Positions 34,033-42,851 of a DNA stretch of 64,000 nt are shown here, in pieces. The translations under genes were made by a program, and so were the position numbers. Below the pieces are notes generated by a model. It ran no database searches and was not told the DNA's origin. It saw nothing but the letters and a program-made list of their open reading frames with translations. Within the stretch, counting starts at the first letter, position 1. Every line of letters begins with the position of its first letter. Source of the stretch: Steroidobacter agaridevorans (lineage in GTDB: Bacteria; Pseudomonadota; Gammaproteobacteria; Steroidobacterales; Steroidobacteraceae); assembly GCF_009932555.1 (NCBI RefSeq), contig NZ_BLJO01000003.1, positions 434,001-498,000 of the forward strand, written 5' to 3'.

Positions 34033-34503
34033 TCATCTTGATCCGCTCGCGGCCGCAGCCCGTTTGATCGCAGCCCGAATGCGCACATACGTGCCACAGC
34101 GACAAACGTTCTCCGACATCGCAGCATCGATCTGCGCGTCCGTTGGATTCGAGTGCTGCTCGAGCAGCCGAACTGCAGTCATGATCTGGCCCGGCTGACA
34201 GAACCCGCATTGCGCGACATCTTCATCGATCCACGCTTGTTGAACCGGATGCAGCACGCCGCCGTTCGCGAGTCCCTCGATCGTGGTGACCGGTTGAGCG
34301 CCGATGCTCTGGATCGGCACGATGCAGGGTCGCGCGACGTTGTCGCCGATGTGACTGGTACACGCGCCGCAGATGCCTACGCCGCAACCGTACTTGGGAC
34401 CAGTGATCCCCAGCAGATCACGCAGCACATACAACAGCGGCATGTCCGCCGGCGCGTCGACGACGCGTTCTTCACCATTCACCGTCAAGGTGTAAACGGG
34501 CAT
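34033..34503 (-). CDS. [2Fe-2S] small subunit of xanthine-oxidase-family dehydrogenase (IorA/OxiA-like)
   Basis: Iron-sulfur subunit of 156 aa. An N-terminal plant-type [2Fe-2S] site (YGCGVGICGACTSHI) and a C-terminal helical domain with the second cluster (QCGFCQPGQI and CRCGTYVRI) give the normal two-cluster layout. It passes electrons from the molybdenum subunit encoded upstream. The ATG overlaps the large-subunit stop by 1 nt (TGATG), so translation is coupled. Similar subunits occur in isoquinoline 1-oxidoreductase and in the OxiAB enzyme near lcp in Streptomyces sp. K30. Confidence 0.93.
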   Translation of the reverse strand: MPVYTLTVNGEERVVDAPADMPLLYVLRDLLGITGPKYGCGVGICGACTSHIGDNVARPCIVPIQSIGAQPVTTIEGLANGGVLHPVQQAWIDEDVAQCGFCQPGQIMTAVRLLEQHSNPTDAQIDAAMSENVCRCGTYVRIRAAIKRAAAASGSR

Positions 34504-36707
34504 CAGGCGAACTCCTGAATCGGAAAGCGACGCGGCCGCGTGCCGGTAGCGCGGGCATAAGCATTGACACAAGCGGCAGCGGCCGCGGTGATGCCGAGTT
34601 CGCCAGCTCCACCGGGCTGCGCTCCAGCTTCTGCCGGAAAGACATGCACCTCGGTTGTGATCGGCGAGTGGTTCATGCGCGACCAGAGAAAGTCACCGAA
34701 GCTGCCTTCCCGGATCCGGCCGTCGTCGAGGTGATTGCCGGCACGAAACATCGAAGACCAGGCATCGATCAACGAGCCCTGCATTTGAGCCGACAGGCCG
34801 CTGACGTTGACCGGCACGCCGACATCGACGGCGCAGTACGCTTTCGACAAGCGAGGCTCCGGACCGGTGGTGTCGATCTCGACGAGATAAGCGACCGCCG
34901 AGCGATACTCCGCGTGGATGGCAATGCCTTGCGCGTGCCCCGGTGGCATCGCGCGTCCCCAGGAACCGGCCGATGCGACGTGCCGCAAACAACGCTCGGC
35001 CGCCGCGGAGTCCAGATGACGCAAACGAAAGTCGACTTCGTCGTAACCTCGCGCCCGCGCCATCTCATCGATGAAGATCTCATTGGCCGCGGTCATGACG
35101 CCGGAGTACACCGAACGCCAGCTGCCGGTGGGCACATTGAACTCTCGCTCCACCAGCTTGGTGCTGGTGCTGCCGAAACGATAGGGCAGCGAGATCATGG
35201 TGACGAAGCCCACTTGATTGAACAGGTCGGGCACTACGTTGACGCCCGCGGCGCTCAGCGCGTCGCCCAGGCCGTGCCTGAAGTCGTTTCTCGCCGCCGC
35301 GACGTGATGCTCGAAGGAGAGCGTCGCACCGGCCAGCCACGATGCGCGGATCGCGCAACGAGACATCGGCCGGAATCGGCCATGTCGCATATCGTCATTG
35401 CGTGTCCACATCAGTTTGACCGGCCTGCCCAGCGCTTTGGAGACCAACGCCGCTTCGATGGCGACCTCGCCAAACAGGCGCCGGCCAAAGGAGCCGCCCG
35501 CAAAAGGCACGTGGATCTTCACTTTCGATGCTGGAATGCCGATGGCTTGCGCAATCTCCGCCGCGATGTAGTTGGGCGATTGAGACGCGTACCAGATCTC
35601 GGCGGACTGGCCGCGAACATCGGCGACCGCAGCCATGACTTCCATCATTGCGTGGGCGAGATACGGAAACTCATAAGTGGCGGTGAGCGACCCAACCAGG
35701 GGCAGCACCGGCGTGAGCGGCGTGTTGATCTGTTGCAGAGTGCTGCGGACGTTGGCGTCGGAGAGCCCGCGAACGGGGCCGGGGCGCCAGGTGATTTGAA
35801 GGGCATCGCGCGCATCGAACGCCTGTTTGAATGTTCGTGCAGTGACCGCGATTCCGTTTGGAAGGGGCACGATGCCGAGCACGCCTGGCATGGATGAGGC
35901 TACGCTGCCATTCCATGAAAGTACGGCGCCTTTGATGTCTGGAGCGCGAGCCACCACAGTCGGCATCGCGCCTGGGACATCGACATCCAACGTATATTTC
36001 TGAGCGCCTGTGACGATGTCACGCGCGTTCTTGCGAGGACGCGCAGTGCCCACGACCTTGTATTGACTGATCGACTTCGGCGTGACGGAAATCAGCGGCA
36101 CCAACACCAGCGCCGCATCCGCACTGAGCTCGCCATAGGTTGCGCTGCGCCCATCCGTGGCAATCACTTTCGATTGCGAAGTCCTCAAGCTGCTCGCACT
36201 GACATTCCAGCGGCGTGCCGCGGCGGTAACGAGGCGCGCGCGGGCTTGAGCGCTCAAACTGCGGACCGGGCCCCAAAGTGCGCGGATCGCAGCGGAGTTG
36301 CCCGTGATGGAAAACGGCCGATCGGCGCGGCGGTCGCTGAGTACTACGTCGGTTCTTGCATAGTCCGCGTCCAGTTCGTCAGCCACCAACATTGCGAATG
36401 CGGTAGCGATGCCTTGTCCTTTATCCAGTCGTGGCAGCTCGAAACGAACGCGGTTGTCGGCCGTGACTTCGAGCACCAGGTTGTTGGCGTAGGGCGTTTC
36501 GGCCAGCCGAATGACATCGGCAAAGTCGAGGATCTCGCCCAGCTCGGGCAATGAGACTGACGCCTCGGCGTCGTCGGCGCCGACGAACGCGCCGCCCAAG
36601 ACCAGCGTCGCGGACCCGCCGAGGGTGTATTGAAGGAAGCGGCGACGAGTGGTGCTCGACTCGGGTGTGGTGTCGTGAGGTGCGTTTCGATTCAAACGAT
36701 GCGACAC
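34503..36707 (-). CDS. Molybdopterin-binding large subunit, isoquinoline 1-oxidoreductase/OxiB-like, Tat-exported
   Basis: Molybdenum hydroxylase large subunit of about 734 aa. A Tat signal (STTRRRFLQYTLGGSATLVL) exports the folded complex with its small subunit. Molybdopterin-binding stretches are visible (FAGGSFGRRLFGEVAIEA, TGSWRSVYSG), as is the active-site Glu motif GGAGELGI. Family members oxidise N-heterocycles or aldehydes. The best start is GTG 36707: AGGGGG lies 6 nt upstream and the N-terminus becomes short before the Tat motif, while an upstream in-frame start at 36890 would overlap the divergent receptor gene. First gene of a three-gene operon with the small subunit and RoxA-like protein. 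It may oxidise aldehydes produced by RoxA. Confidence 0.92.
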   Translation of the reverse strand: MSHRLNRNAPHDTTPESSTTRRRFLQYTLGGSATLVLGGAFVGADDAEASVSLPELGEILDFADVIRLAETPYANNLVLEVTADNRVRFELPRLDKGQGIATAFAMLVADELDADYARTDVVLSDRRADRPFSITGNSAAIRALWGPVRSLSAQARARLVTAAARRWNVSASSLRTSQSKVIATDGRSATYGELSADAALVLVPLISVTPKSISQYKVVGTARPRKNARDIVTGAQKYTLDVDVPGAMPTVVARAPDIKGAVLSWNGSVASSMPGVLGIVPLPNGIAVTARTFKQAFDARDALQITWRPGPVRGLSDANVRSTLQQINTPLTPVLPLVGSLTATYEFPYLAHAMMEVMAAVADVRGQSAEIWYASQSPNYIAAEIAQAIGIPASKVKIHVPFAGGSFGRRLFGEVAIEAALVSKALGRPVKLMWTRNDDMRHGRFRPMSRCAIRASWLAGATLSFEHHVAAARNDFRHGLGDALSAAGVNVVPDLFNQVGFVTMISLPYRFGSTSTKLVEREFNVPTGSWRSVYSGVMTAANEIFIDEMARARGYDEVDFRLRHLDSAAAERCLRHVASAGSWGRAMPPGHAQGIAIHAEYRSAVAYLVEIDTTGPEPRLSKAYCAVDVGVPVNVSGLSAQMQGSLIDAWSSMFRAGNHLDDGRIREGSFGDFLWSRMNHSPITTEVHVFPAEAGAQPGGAGELGITAAAAACVNAYARATGTRPRRFPIQEFA

Positions 36708-36878
36708 GATTGGCCCCCTGAGCTCCAGCGCAATGGCGGCTGTTTCCAAAGTTCCCTGCCGCGCCACCCATCCTAGCGAGGTCCCCGCCGGCTGACTGCT
36801 ATCAAGGTCAACAGCTGTGCGCCGGCCGCCCGAGCTGCCAACGTAGGACGCGACCCATACAAAGACGACCCTATAAAG

Positions 36879-39344
36879 ATGAACATTCACGGCGCCAGCC
36901 GCGGGGGAGTAATGCGCAGAGGAATCGGAGTGGGGATGAGTTTCGCGTCGCTGTTGTGGCTGGCTGCGTTCAGCAGGGCCGCCGGCGCTCAGGAATCGAC
37001 GGTGGAGTCGGGCGGAACGCTCGAGGAAATCATGGTCACCGCGCAGCGGCGTGCGGAATCGATCAACGATGTCGGCCTGGCGATCCAGGCGTTCGATGCC
37101 TCGAAGCTCGAAGCATTGCGGGTCGATAGCGTCGCCGACCTGACCAGCGTGGTCCCGAGCTTCACGGTGTCGCAGAGCTATCAGGGCGTGCCGACCTATA
37201 CGATGCGCGGCATCGGCTTCAATACGATCAATCTCTCCGCCACTTCAACCGTCGGCACCTATGTGGATGAGGTCGCCTACGCCTATCCCATCATGAATAC
37301 CGGGCCGCTCATGGACCTGGAGCGCGTCGAAGTGCTGAAAGGACCGCAGGGAACGCTGTACGGTCGCAATACCACGGCGGGCCTGATCAACTTCATCACG
37401 GCGCGGCCGACCGATGCCTTCGCCGCGGCGGTCAGCGCCGATGTGGGCAACTATCAAAGTTATAACGTCGGCGGCTATATCTCCGGACCGCTGTCGGAAC
37501 GCGTTCAGGCGAGAATTGCCGTTCGAAGCGAGAACAGTGGCGAAGGCTGGCAGCGCAGCGCGAGCCGCGGCGAGCGGCTGGGCGAGATATCGAAACATGG
37601 CGTGCGTGCGTCGTTGGCCATCCAGCCCGGCGACAGCACTCAAATCGATTTCTCGGCGACCTATTGGCGCAACGAATCCGACACCGTCGCGGGGCAGGGC
37701 ATCGGCTTCACCCCGGCCACCGCGAACAGCCCGTTCAACGCGCCGGGCCTGGTGAACTTCATCCGTAGCAATCCGCCGGACGATGCGACGGATGCCGACT
37801 GGGCGCCCGAATCCGTGCGCTCGACCGATATCGGCGTTGGCGTAGGACTGGCTGGACCGCTGCGCGAGAACAATCCTTTCACGGGTTTGAAGCTGCGCAT
37901 CGACCAGGATCTTTCCGACAGCGTCAAGCTGGTCTCCTTGTCGAGCTACAACGAGTTCGAGCGCGAGGCGCTGTTCGACTGGAGCGGCGCGCCCTATGAA
38001 ATCCTGGTGCAGAAAGCGACCGGCAAGATCCGTTCGCTGGCCGAGGATCTGCACATCGAAGGCGCGACCGAGAACGTCAACTGGCTGGTCGGCGCCTACT
38101 ACGCGCAGGACGAGATTCTGGATTCCAATCGGACGCTGCTCGGTCAGAACGCCAACGTGTCGCTGATCCGGACGGTGGGATTGCCGCTGCTCGGGACACC
38201 GTTCAATTGTTGTGGCTACACCGCGGCCGACCTGGCGCGGTCGTTTCGCACCTATGAAGATGTGGGCAACATCGATACGGAAACCTGGAGCGTCTTCACC
38301 AACGCCGGCTGGCGCTTGAACGATCTGTTCAAACTCAACGCGGGGGTGCGCTACACGGAAGATCGCCAGGACTATCGCGGCTGCTCCCGCGACTTCAATG
38401 GCAGCATGCTGCCGAACGTGAACGTGGTGAATCGTGCGTTGTTTCTACAGAACTACGGCATCCTGAGCGCGCCGATCTCCGCCGGCCAGTGCCACACGTT
38501 CGATCCAGTCACCGGCACGTTCCATGAAATCGTCTCGACGCTCGATGAGAGCAACGTGGCCTGGCGCGCCTCGCTCGATTTCACCCCGGCGGATAGCACG
38601 CTGATCTACGCGTCGGTGTCGCGTGGCGCGAAGGCGGGCACGACGCCGATCAATCCTGCGAACATCGCGCGACAGAACGCGCCTGTGAAACAGGAGTTGC
38701 TGACGGCCTATGAGCTCGGCCTGAAGGCAACGGGAGCGGATCGCACCCTGCAGACCAATCTCGCGGCTTTCTACTACGACTACGAGGACAAGCAGATCGG
38801 CACGTATTTCGCCGATCCGATCTACACGGCGCTCACTCGCCTCGACAACGTGCCGAAATCCCAAGCGTATGGTGTGGAAGGCGATGTGACGTGGGAGCCC
38901 GTGAAGGGCATCACGATCGCAGCCACCGCGCTCTGGCTGCAGACGGAAGTGCAGGACTATATGGGCACGAACGCCGCCGGGCAGCCGCAGGACTATGATG
39001 GCGCCGAGTTCATCTACAGCCCGGAACTCCAGGGCAGTCTCTCGCTGCTCTACCTGCGTCCGCTCCGCAATGGCCTGAATCTCGAGATGACTTTGAACGG
39101 CCGCTATCAAAGCAAGTCGAACACCATCTTCGAAGATATCGATCTCTACAAGATTCCTGCCTACGGTGTTGCGAACGTCAGCATCGGACTGCGAGGCGCG
39201 GAGGATCGCTGGTCCTTCACCCTTTGGTCCCGCAACGTGCTGGACAAATACTATTGGACCGCCGTGGCGAGCAACGCAAACGTGGTCGTCCGATTCCCCA
39301 GCCCGCCGCGGACCTATGGCGCGACCATCGGGCTGAAGTTCTGA
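36879..39344 (+). CDS. TonB-dependent receptor, lipid/hydrophobe-type
   Basis: Outer-membrane receptor of 821 aa. Signal peptide, then TonB box LEEIMVTAQRRAESINDVG. The plug carries DLERVEVLKGPQGTLYGRNTTAGLIN, the form common in receptors of sphingomonads and steroid or terpenoid degraders. The barrel ends in Phe (YGATIGLKF). ATG 36879 is used, but ATG 36912 with GGGGGAG just upstream, beginning MRRGIGVGMSFASLL, is a good alternative. It is divergent from the molybdenum hydroxylase operon, with 171 bp between starts, so it may import oxidised cleavage products. Substrate not proven. Confidence 0.92.
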   Translation: MNIHGASRGGVMRRGIGVGMSFASLLWLAAFSRAAGAQESTVESGGTLEEIMVTAQRRAESINDVGLAIQAFDASKLEALRVDSVADLTSVVPSFTVSQSYQGVPTYTMRGIGFNTINLSATSTVGTYVDEVAYAYPIMNTGPLMDLERVEVLKGPQGTLYGRNTTAGLINFITARPTDAFAAAVSADVGNYQSYNVGGYISGPLSERVQARIAVRSENSGEGWQRSASRGERLGEISKHGVRASLAIQPGDSTQIDFSATYWRNESDTVAGQGIGFTPATANSPFNAPGLVNFIRSNPPDDATDADWAPESVRSTDIGVGVGLAGPLRENNPFTGLKLRIDQDLSDSVKLVSLSSYNEFEREALFDWSGAPYEILVQKATGKIRSLAEDLHIEGATENVNWLVGAYYAQDEILDSNRTLLGQNANVSLIRTVGLPLLGTPFNCCGYTAADLARSFRTYEDVGNIDTETWSVFTNAGWRLNDLFKLNAGVRYTEDRQDYRGCSRDFNGSMLPNVNVVNRALFLQNYGILSAPISAGQCHTFDPVTGTFHEIVSTLDESNVAWRASLDFTPADSTLIYASVSRGAKAGTTPINPANIARQNAPVKQELLTAYELGLKATGADRTLQTNLAAFYYDYEDKQIGTYFADPIYTALTRLDNVPKSQAYGVEGDVTWEPVKGITIAATALWLQTEVQDYMGTNAAGQPQDYDGAEFIYSPELQGSLSLLYLRPLRNGLNLEMTLNGRYQSKSNTIFEDIDLYKIPAYGVANVSIGLRGAEDRWSFTLWSRNVLDKYYWTAVASNANVVVRFPSPPRTYGATIGLKF

Positions 39345-39406
39345 CCGCCAGGGATGGTGGAAATGCTGGCAATGCAGGAGCAATTGGCAGCGGACCGTGC
39401 GCAGCG

Positions 39407-40153
39407 TTACAAACGCATGCTGATGAAGCCGAGAGCGGTCGCGTGATGCACGATGCGAATCCGACCGCTCTCGCCGAGTTTGTCGCCCGCTTTCTTCAGA
39501 TGAAAGCGCACCGTGGGAATGGCGACATCGAGGATGATGGCGATCTCCTCGTCGGTCTTGCCGGCGGCGGCGAGTTTCAGACATTGGATTTCACGGCGGG
39601 TGAGCCGGTAGGAACGAATGCTCGGCTCGCCATACATCGCGGCGTTGCAGGCGGAAATGAACCGCAACGCCAGCACGTGCAGATCCGCTGCATGTTTGTC
39701 GAACAGTTCGCGCACGTTGTCGCGCGGTTGGTCGGTCGCCCAGACGACCGCGCCAATGACGCTGCCCGGCAGATGAATCGGCGCGACGATGGCGCCGCGA
39801 ATGCTCAACGTCATGCGGTTCTTCTGCCGTTCCAGCTCCGGGGCGATGTGCAGCGTGCGCCATCCGCCGATTTCGCCGCGATCGTAATAGAACGGTTCGG
39901 CGGTCCAGCGAATGATGGCGACGATGGCGTTTTCGAGCGCGAGGTCCGGCTGTAGCCAATATTCGCGGGCATCCGTGGCGAACTCGAACAGCGTGGTGAC
40001 GGGGATGTTCCGGCCCACCGTCGCGGGACGGGCGCTACTGATGTCGGCCCAGGTGGCGATCATCGGCAAGCCGATGGCGCGGCCGCGTGCGGCGATCTCA
40101 CGCGCCGTGTCGATGATCCCAGGCTCGAACGAGCTCGATGGCATCGCGTTCAT
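39407..40153 (-). CDS. LuxR-type regulator with degenerate autoinducer-binding-like domain
   Basis: Regulator of 248 aa. A LuxR/FixJ-type helix-turn-helix fills the C-terminus (YRLTRREIQCLKLAAAGKTD, then EIAIILDVAIPTVRFHLKKAGDKL). The N-terminal 165 residues have the size and pattern of an autoinducer-binding domain, but the canonical Trp/Tyr/Asp signal contacts are not all where expected. No luxI synthase is in the window, so it is a solo that may sense another ligand. GGGGGA lies 6 nt before ATG 40153. It sits between the receptor and the oxygenase-ligase pair and may regulate them. Confidence 0.88.
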   Translation of the reverse strand: MNAMPSSSFEPGIIDTAREIAARGRAIGLPMIATWADISSARPATVGRNIPVTTLFEFATDAREYWLQPDLALENAIVAIIRWTAEPFYYDRGEIGGWRTLHIAPELERQKNRMTLSIRGAIVAPIHLPGSVIGAVVWATDQPRDNVRELFDKHAADLHVLALRFISACNAAMYGEPSIRSYRLTRREIQCLKLAAAGKTDEEIAIILDVAIPTVRFHLKKAGDKLGESGRIRIVHHATALGFISMRL

Positions 40154-40332
40154 TGCAGTCCCCCGACCGGATCATGCCGTTCGGGGGCCGGTCCGAAAGT
40201 CGTCCGTTCCGACGATCTGTGGGCCGCCGGGGCCGGGCAGAGCCCCCTGTTTGGCTCGATAGTATTCAAAGCCCGGGCCGGGCGGGTAAACGATAGGGAC
40301 GTGCGTGTTCACCGTTGAATGAAGGAAAGCAA

Positions 40333-41250
40333 ATGAGTAACGAGCCCCGGGCCCCGCAGCGACGACCGGTTCCGCAAGTGGATTTTCTGAATCCGAGCGG
40401 CGCACCCGCCTTGTACCCGCCCGATTCGCTCGCCTGGCAGGTGTTCAAGAATCCGATCTCGCTGTTCATCGGCGGCATTACCGCCGTGCTGCTGGAGCTG
40501 GCCGAGGAACGGGTGCGCACCGGCGTCTGGGAACATTCGATCTTTCCCACCGATCCGCTGATCCGGATGCAGCGGACCGGGCTGATGACTCACGTGAGTG
40601 TCTATGCGCCGGTCGCGGTGGCGGAGAAGCTGATCAGGGGCGTGGTCGCGATGCATGCGCGCGTTGAGGGAACGACGCCGAAGGGGACGCCGTACCGGGC
40701 CAACGATCCCGAGTTGTTGAATTGGGTCCAGTGCACGGTGAGTTATGGCTTCATGGAAGCGTATGCCGCTTACTGCCGACCCTTATCGGATGCGCAACGG
40801 GATCATTTCTACCGGGAATCGATGGCGTCGGCCCGGCTGTTTCTCGCGCACGGGGCGCCGCAATCCAAGGCCGAGCAACAGCAACAGTTCGAACGCATGC
40901 AGCCCCACCTGGAGGCGCATCCCATCATTCTGCAGTTTCTGGAGATCGTGCTGCGGACGTCCGCGCTGCCGCTGTTTCTCAAGCCGCTGCAATCGACTAT
41001 GGTGCGAGCCGGGATCCATCTCCTGCCAGCATGGCTGATCGAGCGGCTCGGTCTGCAAGGCAGGCAATGGCGCCTGAAGCCCTGGGAACAGCGACTGTTG
41101 AGAACGCTCGGCGCGCTGTTCGAGCGAGTGCCCATTCCCAACGCTGCGCCGACGCTGGCGAGCCGGCGAATGGGCTTGCCGGCCAACTATCTCTATAAAC
41201 GATTCACGGCGACCACGGGGGACGGATCGATGGCGAGCGCTCAGTCGTGA
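40333..41250 (+). CDS. DUF2236 / MpaB-like (Lcp-superfamily) oxygenase
   Basis: Cytoplasmic protein of 305 aa without a signal peptide. The sequence (SLFIGGITAVLLELAEERVRTGVWEH, then RTGLMTHVSVYAPVAVAEKL and PYRANDPELLNWVQCTVSYGFMEAY) fits the DUF2236 family, which includes the haem oxygenase MpaB and the latex-clearing protein Lcp. A haem-dependent oxidative cleavage of a prenyl or other lipid chain is plausible but not proven. AAGGA 7 nt before ATG 40333 fixes the start. Its stop overlaps the GTG of the ligase gene, so the two are translated together. Confidence 0.85.
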   Translation: MSNEPRAPQRRPVPQVDFLNPSGAPALYPPDSLAWQVFKNPISLFIGGITAVLLELAEERVRTGVWEHSIFPTDPLIRMQRTGLMTHVSVYAPVAVAEKLIRGVVAMHARVEGTTPKGTPYRANDPELLNWVQCTVSYGFMEAYAAYCRPLSDAQRDHFYRESMASARLFLAHGAPQSKAEQQQQFERMQPHLEAHPIILQFLEIVLRTSALPLFLKPLQSTMVRAGIHLLPAWLIERLGLQGRQWRLKPWEQRLLRTLGALFERVPIPNAAPTLASRRMGLPANYLYKRFTATTGDGSMASAQS

Positions 41251-42839
41251 CCGATCGAGTCGACTATGACGCCATGCCCGCGTTGGGCGATATCGTGCGT
41301 TACCACGCTCGGTATCGTCCCGAGCGCATCGCTGTTTCCTTTGAGGGCCACGTCACTTCGTGGGGCGAGCTGGAGCGGGCCAGCAATCGGGTGACCAATG
41401 CGCTCAGCGCCGCAGGCTGCCGGCCGGCGGACCGCATCGCCTACATCGGCAAGGGCACCGATGAGTTTTTCGAGCTCATGTTTGGCGCGGCCAAGGCCGG
41501 CGTGGTCCTGGTGCCGGTGCAGTGGCGGCTCGCGCTCGCCGAGATGCAACAGATTCTGCTGGATGCCGATGTGAGAATGGTGTTCGTCGGCAGCGATCAG
41601 TTCGACAAGCTCGACGCCTTCCGGCAGGCGCTGTCCAGCGACGTAAACCTGATCGCCATGGAGCGAGGTCACGCGGACCTCGCACGCTACGCTGAGTGGC
41701 GCGATGCCATGCCGGCGTCAGATGCCGGGCTGGCGGTCGATCCGGCATCGGTGGTGATACAGCTGTACACCTCGGGCACCACCGGCGTTCCCAAGGGCGT
41801 GATGCTCAGCCATCGAAACATTCTGAGCGGCCGGCGCGACAGCATGCGCGCGCAAATGGAATGGAACGAATGGCGGGAAGACGACGTGAACCTGGTCGCG
41901 CTGCCGGTCGGCCACGTCGGAGGCATCGCTTGGGCCATCGTTGGCTTCTTCAGCGGTGCGAAAACCATCGTGCTGCGGGAGTTCAATCCTGCGCAGGTGC
42001 TCGATGCGATCGAACACGAAGGCGTCTCGCGGCTGTTCGTCGTGCCCACAGCGTTGCATCAGCTGCTGTTGCAGCCTCGCGTGAGGCAGATCGACTATCG
42101 ACGGCTGCGTCACATTCTCTACGGCGCATCGCCCATCGCAATCGATCTGCTGCGCGAGGCGACGCAGGTCTTCGGCTGCGGCTTTTGTCAGCAGTACGGA
42201 ATGACAGAGACGGCCGGGACGATTGTTTTTCTGCCTCCCGAGGATCACATCGCTGGCGGCAGTCCGCGGATGCGCGCTGCTGGCAAAGCGATGCCGGGCG
42301 TGGAGATTCGCGTCGTCGATGCTCATAGCCGCGAACCGCTCGCCGCGGGTCAGGTGGGCGAAGTCGAAACACGCTCGGTCGCCAATATGGTCGGCTACTG
42401 GCGATGGCCGGCGGCCACGGCGCAGATCATCGATGAATCCGGTTGGTTGCGCACGGGCGATGCAGGCTACCTGGACGAAGACGGATATTTATATATCCAC
42501 GATCGCTTCAAGGACATGATCGTGTCGGGCGCGGAAAACATCTATCCCGCTGAAGTCGAGAACGCGATCTACGGACATCCAGCCGTGCAGGAAGTGGCGG
42601 TCATCGGCGTGCCGGATGAGAAATGGGGCGAGGCGGTCAAAGCCATCGTCGTTGCCAAGGCGGACGTGAGCGCCGATGCCGCCGACATCATCGCTTTTGC
42701 ACGCACTCGCATCGCTGCATTCAAGACGCCGAAGTCCGTCGAGTTCGTAACGGCGCTGCCCAAAGGGCCTTCGGGAAAGATTCTGCGTCGTGTGTTGCGC
42801 GAACCTTATTGGGAGGGACGCGAGCGTCGAGTGAATTGA
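41247..42839 (+). CDS. Acyl-CoA synthetase / AMP-dependent ligase
   Basis: ANL-superfamily ligase of 530 aa that activates a carboxylic acid through an acyl-AMP to its CoA thioester. The P-loop-like core YTSGTTGVPKGVMLSH and the motifs YGMTETAG, GWLRTGDAGYLDEDGYLYIHDR and ENIYPAEVEN are intact, with the catalytic Lys region PKGPSGKILRR near the end. The GTG start overlaps the DUF2236 stop by 4 nt (GTGA), showing coupling. It probably activates the acid derived from the cleavage product for beta-oxidation. Chain-length preference is unknown. Confidence 0.94.
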   Translation: MTDRVDYDAMPALGDIVRYHARYRPERIAVSFEGHVTSWGELERASNRVTNALSAAGCRPADRIAYIGKGTDEFFELMFGAAKAGVVLVPVQWRLALAEMQQILLDADVRMVFVGSDQFDKLDAFRQALSSDVNLIAMERGHADLARYAEWRDAMPASDAGLAVDPASVVIQLYTSGTTGVPKGVMLSHRNILSGRRDSMRAQMEWNEWREDDVNLVALPVGHVGGIAWAIVGFFSGAKTIVLREFNPAQVLDAIEHEGVSRLFVVPTALHQLLLQPRVRQIDYRRLRHILYGASPIAIDLLREATQVFGCGFCQQYGMTETAGTIVFLPPEDHIAGGSPRMRAAGKAMPGVEIRVVDAHSREPLAAGQVGEVETRSVANMVGYWRWPAATAQIIDESGWLRTGDAGYLDEDGYLYIHDRFKDMIVSGAENIYPAEVENAIYGHPAVQEVAVIGVPDEKWGEAVKAIVVAKADVSADAADIIAFARTRIAAFKTPKSVEFVTALPKGPSGKILRRVLREPYWEGRERRVN

Positions 42840-42851
42840 GCCGCCGATCTC

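Noticed and set aside
39407-40332. Quorum-sensing system around the LuxR gene
   Set aside because: No luxI-like synthase gene and altered ligand residues; described only as a LuxR solo.
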